This document shows, piece after piece, positions 58,661-64,000 of a stretch of DNA of 64,000 bases. This stretch comes from Diphasiastrum complanatum (taxonomy: Eukaryota; Streptophyta; Lycopodiopsida; Lycopodiales; Lycopodiaceae): the NCBI GenBank assembly GCA_029204225.1, contig CM055103.1, forward strand, positions 26,834,293-26,898,292, given 5' to 3'. Position 1 is the stretch's first letter; every line of letters begins with the position of its first letter. A program made the translations under genes and the position numbers. Under the pieces are notes generated by a model that was given only the letters and a program-made list of their open reading frames with translations, made no database searches and was not told the DNA's origin.

Positions 58661-59521
58661 TCATGGTAACTCCGCAAAATCTAGAATGAGAATCCGGTAA
58701 TAGTTAGCATGACCCATAAAGATGTAGACCTCGTGGATCATTCCTGGTGGTGATAGGTCAACAATGATCCTGATTTTTGATAGGTCTATGGTGATCCCAT
58801 GTCTAGATACTATATGGCCAAGAATCAAGCCATGTGTAACCCAAAATTGAAATTTTTTTGGGTTCAAGGAGATCTGGAATTCACAACATTTTTGTAGCAC
58901 TTTCTCTAGGTTAGATAGGCGCTCAGCATTAGGTCCATGCACGCATAGATCGTCCAAGAAAATCTCCAAAAATTTTGCAAATATTCTTTGAACCCCACCT
59001 GTATAACTCTCTAAGAAGTGCTTGGGGCGTTACAAAGTCCGAATGGCATCACCTTATAGGCATAAGTCCCCCATTCAGTGGCGAATGTTGTCTTGTGCTA
59101 ATCTTGAGGCGCCATCTTCACCTGATTGTAACCACTGAAGCCATCCAGGAAACTGTAGGCTTCTGCTCCAACTACTATGTCCAGGAGACTTTCCATAAAT
59201 TGTAAGAAAAAATGGTCCTTTTTGGTGACTGTGTTTAGTGCCTTCAGATTTACACAGATTCATATTTTTTTGTTCTTCTTGGGTACTCTAACTATAGGCG
59301 ACACCCACTCCATGTGCTCGATTTCATAGATGAAATCGACATTTAGCAGTTTCTACAACTCTTGCTTGATCAGCTTCGTGTAGTTCGGGTTGTAGTGGTA
59401 ATAACGGCTCACCTTGGGGACTGCTTCCATCTACCAAGGGTATGGTATGTTGAACTACTGTTGGTGGGATACCCTTTAAATCACTGTAATTCCATGCAAA
59501 ACAATCCTTGTATTCCACCAA
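58661..59521 (-). pseudogene. Gypsy F reverse transcriptase
   Basis: Starts with YKDCFAWNYSDLKGIPPTVV, the conserved entry to gypsy reverse transcriptase. A frame-shifted middle has TVTKKDHFFLQFMESLLD and YSFLDGFSGYNQ, then EWGTYAYKVMPFGLCNAP. The piece from 58969 has IFLDDLCVHGP (Asp-Asp kept), NLEKVLQKCCEFQISLNPKK and LGHIVSRHGITID. Several frame changes; inactive. Confidence 0.9.
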
Positions 59522-59606
59522 TAGTGATCATAGTCTTTTAAATTGTGTGGGCGTTAATTGCTCTTCACGTGCACTATCTTTTCTTCTTCTCCTGGCTTGG
59601 CAAGAT

Positions 59607-60493
59607 TCATCGCTGCGTTCGCGTAGGTCCCTCGAAGACTTGTTTTGCTGGTTCCTGACTTCTATCATGTTCTCGTTGTGCTTGCGACATCATGATCACC
59701 ATGTCGTCCAAGGTATAATTCTTGAAGGTCTCAAGCATCTCGTGAACTGGTGCTCGACGAGACTCCTCCTTCAGCATGTTGATCTTAGCTCGATTGAAAA
59801 TTTTTTGATTTTTTGTCATCTGTGACGAAGATGACGCTACATCTGAGTCCATTCTGATCGACTTCAAGGAATCCAACACCTTCTTTTTGTCTTTTCTTGT
59901 TGGATTTGTCCGTGTTGTCTTTCTTTGGAACTGGTGGGATATTTGCCTCGTGGTTGAATATCAATATCCGCTGTAGCTATAGCCTCTTCAGGTAGATCAC
60001 TCCATCGAATCACCTGCTTGTAGCATTGTTTCATCTGGCTCTTTTTTTGCGCAGGCGTCCTTGGGGGATCTATCTTAGAAACTTTCGCCATAGCAATTTT
60101 TTGCAGCGGTTGAGGTGGTACTCTCTTGATTCCATAGCGATCTGGGTCCATATGATGTAGGACCTGTTCATCTGTTAGCTCAATATCCTTGTTGTAAGTC
60201 AGAGCATGTTGCCAAGGGACTAAATCATCGTCCACCGGGTTCTCAATAGTTTTTGTTAACATCTATGCTACATTGATCATACTCACCCCAAATGTAATTG
60301 GTGTGTCCATGGTATAACACTTGGGTGAAGATGTGCTGGGTTCAAGATCTGATTCATATTGACATGCTTGGTAGTCAATCGTTGCTAATGCATCCGTCCA
60401 CACCACGACATCTGTCTCTGAATTGTAGTGACCTCCGCTGGCTTGCCTTGGGCGATCGATTGTATAATCAGTCGTGAACGATCCATAAGCCAT
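59607..60493 (-). pseudogene. Gypsy F protease-RT linker region
   Basis: Three minus-strand frames in a row: 60493-60263 (MAYGSFTTDYTIDRPRQASG), 60262-59864 (with VKSIDPPRTPAQKK-like and WSDLPEEAIATADIDI blocks) and 59879-59607 (LETFKNYTLDDMVIMMSQ). Gypsy elements of this type carry a long variable stretch between protease and reverse transcriptase. No enzymatic motif is seen. Confidence 0.6.
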
Positions 60494-60850
60494 ATCAAAC
60501 TAGATCCATCAAGATTTAGCCAGCTCTGGCTGGATCAGTAAAAATCCATCAAGATCCAAAAAAGATCCAGATCTAGATCGGATCAATAGGGAAGCAGATC
60601 ATCAGATTACACCAATAAGACTCCAATTTACAGATTAGAAACCTCGATCTCAGTAACTATGGCAAAATACGGGCAAAATCCACCTAGAACTGATGGATCT
60701 GCTACCAAATATCTACCAAAACTTTCAAAGAGTTACTAATAGTCAGATCTAACATGGATGAAGTAGATTACCAGTTTGAATCAGCTTTTGGTACAATAGG
60801 TTTCACTGCCCATGTAGTTGGATTGACCTTTACAGCCTGCTCTCTATTTT
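60493..60850. repeat. Inverted copy of the gypsy-associated repeat
   Basis: 60493-60790 is the reverse complement, with moderate divergence, of 51140-51207 joined to 56605-56860. Both contain CAGATCTAACATGGATG and TACCAAAT-type blocks and the same GATCC-rich run. It sits between protease and linker of gypsy F, in an otherwise continuous gene order. Confidence 0.8.
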
Positions 60851-60872
60851 CAAAGGTGAGCTTTCCAGTTCC

Positions 60873-61451
60873 CTAGTTGTGAACCACTTGCGCAGTCCTC
60901 AACCACGGTCTTTGTAGTAAAATGTCGTAGGCAATAGGGGACTCTGGTATGTCCATTACCACAAAAGTGAACACAAATTGCATTTCCGCTATTTTTACAG
61001 GGATGTCGTCAACTACATCTTTTGGTTTTACACAGGATTGATCCGCTAGCTTGATGACGAATTTTGCTGGCTTCAATCCCTATAGACTCCACTTTTGATA
61101 CAAGGTAGTGGAGATCAAATTGACACCTGATCCTCTATCTACCACTGTCGTCTCATCCTCAAATCTCTTGTGCTTGATTGGCAGGGTGATGTTGTGTTCT
61201 TCACTTTCCCATGCTGCCCCAATGTGGAGGACGTTGTTCGTTTCTTCATAGCCCGCACAGTATGTGGGCTCTAGTGCTACTAGTTCTGCTACTGATTTGG
61301 CACATTCAGCCAAAAGGCCTTTAGCTTGTGGTGCAATCCGTAGTAATTCTCCGAGGGATAAACTAACACGGCTTGCTAGCAAGCTTGTGAGCACTTCAGT
61401 GTGTGATTCCCTGGGGTCCACTATGTGGAAAGGTGGTTCATGATGATGCAA
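60873..61451 (-). pseudogene. Gypsy F aspartic protease
   Basis: Two frames separated by a stop at 61080. The first contains TTVVDRGSGVNLIS, where gypsy proteases have Asp-Ser/Thr-Gly followed by Ser-Gly; here Asp-Arg-Gly. The second has KFVIKLADQSCVKPKDVVDD and AYDILLQRPWLR, the C-terminal flap and dimer region (LLGRPWL normally). It would process the gag-pol polyprotein. Confidence 0.82.
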
Positions 61452-62289
61452 CCAATCGTTCTAATCAATGCGCAGTGGTGAGCCCATTCGTGGTATTGGT
61501 TCTTCGTTAGCGGGAGGTTCTACAGTTGTGGATTTTTCTTTTGCCTTCTCTTCCGCTTGCGCTCTCTATACCCACTATCATATCTTCTGATACTACTTCC
61601 TTTCTTCCCTCACATTCGGATATGGCGCTGAAGTTGAGGGTTGGTCATCAGTGACTGACGGTGGTGGTGAGGGAGCCACTTCCTTCTGCTTCTGTGCTCG
61701 CATGATGGCCAACACAGGGGCATGGAAACATTGCTTTTCCGGTGGCATCCTCGTTGGAACTGTTGTTGGGTGTATCACAATGACGTTCAATGGTGCACTG
61801 GTCCCAGGTTTCAATGGAAAATTCTTGTAGCAGTGTCCATAATCACATTCCCGATAGAAGGATGTATATTGTCCCTTGTAAGGACATTCAACAATTGTGT
61901 CCTTCGCCGCATCTGTAGCAGCCATAATCTCTCCCACCCCGATGTTGAGTTTGAGCTGCATAGGCAGCATAATATTCATTTATGGTAGGATCCATATATG
62001 GTTCATCCGGCCCATACCATTGTTGCTGCTCAGGTTGAGGTGATGCTGGTATTTTTGGTTCCGCTATTGTCAAGTTTATATGGGCCACTTGTTGATTAGC
62101 TGGCCCTGATGTTGTAGGTAAGGCCATGTGTTGTTGATTATTCGGCGCGCCATACCTTAGTACCGCATTTGGTCCCCTTGGTGATATGGATAAGAGGTCT
62201 GATAAAGACTTCTTTTTTGCTGCACAATTCGGGGGTTAAATGAGAAAAAGGCCATCTTGTGCGATGATACATTACACAGATGGCAAAAT
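61452..62289 (-). pseudogene. Gypsy F gag C-terminus and zinc knuckle region
   Basis: Open pieces 62127-61888 and 61979-61593. The first holds a Pro/Gln-rich region and GGRDYGCYRCGEGHNC, the start of a CCHC zinc knuckle, after which the frame breaks. The second holds CPYKGQYTSFYRECDYGHCY in the alternative frame, giving the remaining Cys/His residues, and then a Pro-rich linker. Frame changes prevent a single protein. Confidence 0.6.
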
Positions 62290-63193
62290 CTCTATTTCAG
62301 TCTCAGATTCTGCTTTAGGACTGGACACTCATTTGTTGTATGGTTTTGTGTGCACACCAAACACCCAACATTTTCGCGATGGGGATATTGTAGCTGGTTT
62401 TGTTCCGATGGATTGAACGTTGTTGTTATAGCTCCCTGCAAGGCCTTTAATTTTTGATCAAATTGAGCCCTATGTTGCTCCATCTGCTATTTGTGTAGTT
62501 TTGTCATTTGTTCCAATAGTAGTTCTGTGGACAGAGTGGAAGCGTTTGATGATGATGAAGCTATCGAGGGAGTAGGAGTATAGGTGGTTGGATATTCATC
62601 GTCTGATCTCTCATTCTCTTTCCTGATGGCATCCTCCATAGCTTCTTGCAAAGTAGCGTACTACTCTCGTCGTTTTAGCTCTCTTTTGATGCTATGTGGC
62701 AATCCCACAAGGAACCACATAATCACCGCATAATTGGGAGTTAGAACTGCACTGCATTTGGATCATAGATGTTTGACTCGCTCAATATAATCCCTGATCC
62801 TTTCTCTCTTTTGCATCTTGACTTTGCTCAACAGGAGAAACGGGTCCTCTAGGAATTTCCTTGTTTTAAAGCACGTGATGAGAGCCGCTTTAACTACTTC
62901 CCATGTGGTTTTTTCTTCCTCTGACAAGTTGAAAAACCAATCTTGAGCCACAACTACTAGTGACATGGGGAACAACATCAACTTCTCTACAGGAGTGCGA
63001 TCGTCGTAGATTTCACAAGCCTGCTCGCAGATTTGGAGGAAGCGAATGGGATCTGATGATCCATCGTATTTTGGTATTTCCCTCCGTGGTGCCCTTCGGA
63101 CTGCTTGCAAGGGTGCAACAGGTACGAGTTGATCCATTGGATCCATTGGCACTGGTTCTGGTTCTGCCTCCAGTTGTGCAGCTGCTATTCTAG
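62290..63193 (-). pseudogene. Gypsy F gag
   Basis: Retrotransposon gag domain: REIPKYDGSSDPIRFLQICE, LMLFPMSLVVVAQDWFFNL, TTWEVVKAALITCFKTRKF, MQKRERIRDYIERVKHL, then after a stop the LVGLPHSIKREL and YATLQEAMEDAIRKENE blocks. A separate piece (62483-62292) has MEQHRAQFDQKLKALQ (coiled coil) and CLVCTQNHTTNECP, a CCHC knuckle with spacing C-x2-C-x4-H-x4-C kept. Gag forms the particle. Stops near 62760 and 62660 break it. Confidence 0.85.
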
Positions 63194-64000
63194 GAAGGTG
63201 TGGTGCTTGCTATTGATCATCCAGATCTCAGATTAATCTAGTGGTAGGGTCCAAGGTTGTTGGATCTTGCTGATACAGTTGAATGCAATCTAGATCTTAG
63301 GAATCTAATCAATCTGATAGGCCGGTATTGAAAATTCAGGCATCTTATGGTGGTTTTTCCTTGATAACTTTTTACTGCTTGCATTGATTGGCCTGAGATT
63401 TTGACAGTAGCTGGATCTGGTGCAGATGTAACTACTGATCTAGTCTACGATGATTACTCATGTGAGGGTTGGATATGAGAGGGTTTTTTCACTGATTTTC
63501 AGTCAAAAAAACTTGACTTTTCTCAGATTACTAGGAAGTAACACTTGCAAGGTTTACAGGAGCTGCATCTGATATAGATCTGACTCTGGAAACCTCTGCA
63601 AAGGTTAACTCTTACATAAAGTGAAAATTTCACTATTTACGAGGGTTTAGAACCACTATTTTGTCTTGATCTTCACCAATAATCAAAACTAACTTTCTCA
63701 GGCTTCACCACTGATGAAAAATGATATTCTGGATCGATTGGAGTGGTCTACGAGAGTTACTTTTGTAAGGATTTTTGGATCTTCAAATTTTAGTGATTTT
63801 TTAGCACTTAAATCTAATTTTTTGCTCACTAGAATCAAACTAACTCTCGCAGACACTTCTGTGTCCTGGTCTCAGAGATGGAACTTCAAAATTCTCTGCG
63901 AGGACTTTTGACTACTGGAACTAAAAATTTTTGTGTCTGCGAGGGTTCTGATGGATTTTCCCTCCATTTTCTCACTGGAAACCTTTGCACTGGCAGTTGC
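63194..64000. other. 5' flank or leader/LTR of gypsy F, motif-rich
   Basis: No coding frame is supported. Repeated TCT(G/A)CGAG(G/A)GTT motifs occur on both strands (63635-63647, 63747-63758, 63842-63853 reversed, 63895-63907, 63936-63947), as in 50.74-51.0 kb at the other side of the element. Both stretches may therefore be LTR or leader of the same family. The window ends before a boundary. Confidence 0.45.

Larger units (their letters stand above)
56878..63193 (-). mobile_element. Ty3/gypsy retrotransposon F, gag to integrase, degenerate
   Basis: Minus-strand order: gag (63193-62290), protease (61451-60873), linker (60493-59607), reverse transcriptase (59521-58661), RNase H (58660-58160), integrase (58159-56878). 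The protease-RT-RNaseH-integrase order and motif style place it in Ty3/gypsy, resembling Tat/Athila-type elements rather than the chromovirus at 21.5 kb. Stops and frame changes occur throughout. LTRs were not identified; the 5' flank runs to the window end. Confidence 0.85.

Noticed and set aside
1-64000. CRISPR array, rRNA or tRNA genes
   Set aside because: No regularly spaced repeats of CRISPR type were seen. Sequence resembling tRNA appears only as the short primer sites of LTR elements, and no rRNA signature was recognised.

Overview
This is a stretch of a large, repeat-rich land-plant nuclear genome. The evidence is a split laccase gene with plant-type GT-AG introns, plant Ty1/copia elements primed by initiator Met-tRNA, a Ty3/gypsy chromovirus, a second gypsy lineage and a CACTA transposase. 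A gymnosperm or large-genome angiosperm fits the diverged, nested retroelements, but the sequence alone does not settle which.

Only one host gene is convincingly intact: a six-exon laccase on the + strand (coding 6982-9484, 571 residues), with a TATA box, upstream ATGs and candidate poly(A) signals. Almost everything else recognisable is transposon.

Layout: 1-4.8 kb, degenerate + strand copia ending in a CT/CA microsatellite; 4.9-6.7 kb, unassigned DNA with local duplications; 6.75-9.96 kb, laccase; 10-12.6 kb, local duplications and a copia protease/integrase relic; 12.6-17.8 kb, mostly featureless; 17.8-19.2 kb, minus-strand chimeric copia relic; 19.3-20.7 kb, unusual transposase-like relic; 20.7-22.5 kb, 3' part of a chromovirus with an extra acidic ORF; 22.9-24.1 kb, CACTA transposase; 24,711-30,572, copia A (minus); 30.6-31.9 kb, + strand sister of the 18-19 kb chimera; 32,179-38,335, nearly complete copia C (minus, perfect target duplication CTATG); 40.9-41.2 kb, three long hairpins; 43.6-48.1 kb, internally deleted copia D (+); 48.5-50.4 kb, unrecognised minus-strand ORF remnant; 51,208-56,604, LTR element E (+, perfect target duplication ATTTG) with no recognisable pol; 56.9-63.2 kb, minus-strand gypsy F covering gag to integrase; 63.2-64 kb, repeat-motif-rich flank.

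The elements are nested. C is inserted next to the copia chimera. E is inserted just downstream of the gypsy F pol gene, so the ORF at 48.5-50.4 kb may be an extra 3' ORF of gypsy F. By eye the two LTRs differ by about 2% in C and E and about 3% in A, so these are moderately recent insertions and the others are older. The strongest unexplained signals are the hairpin cluster at 40,911-41,177, the TTCACACGTGTGAA-type palindrome shared by LTRs or leaders of three copia-like families, the pol-less element E with an unknown duplicated coding module, and the copia chimera present twice in opposite orientations.
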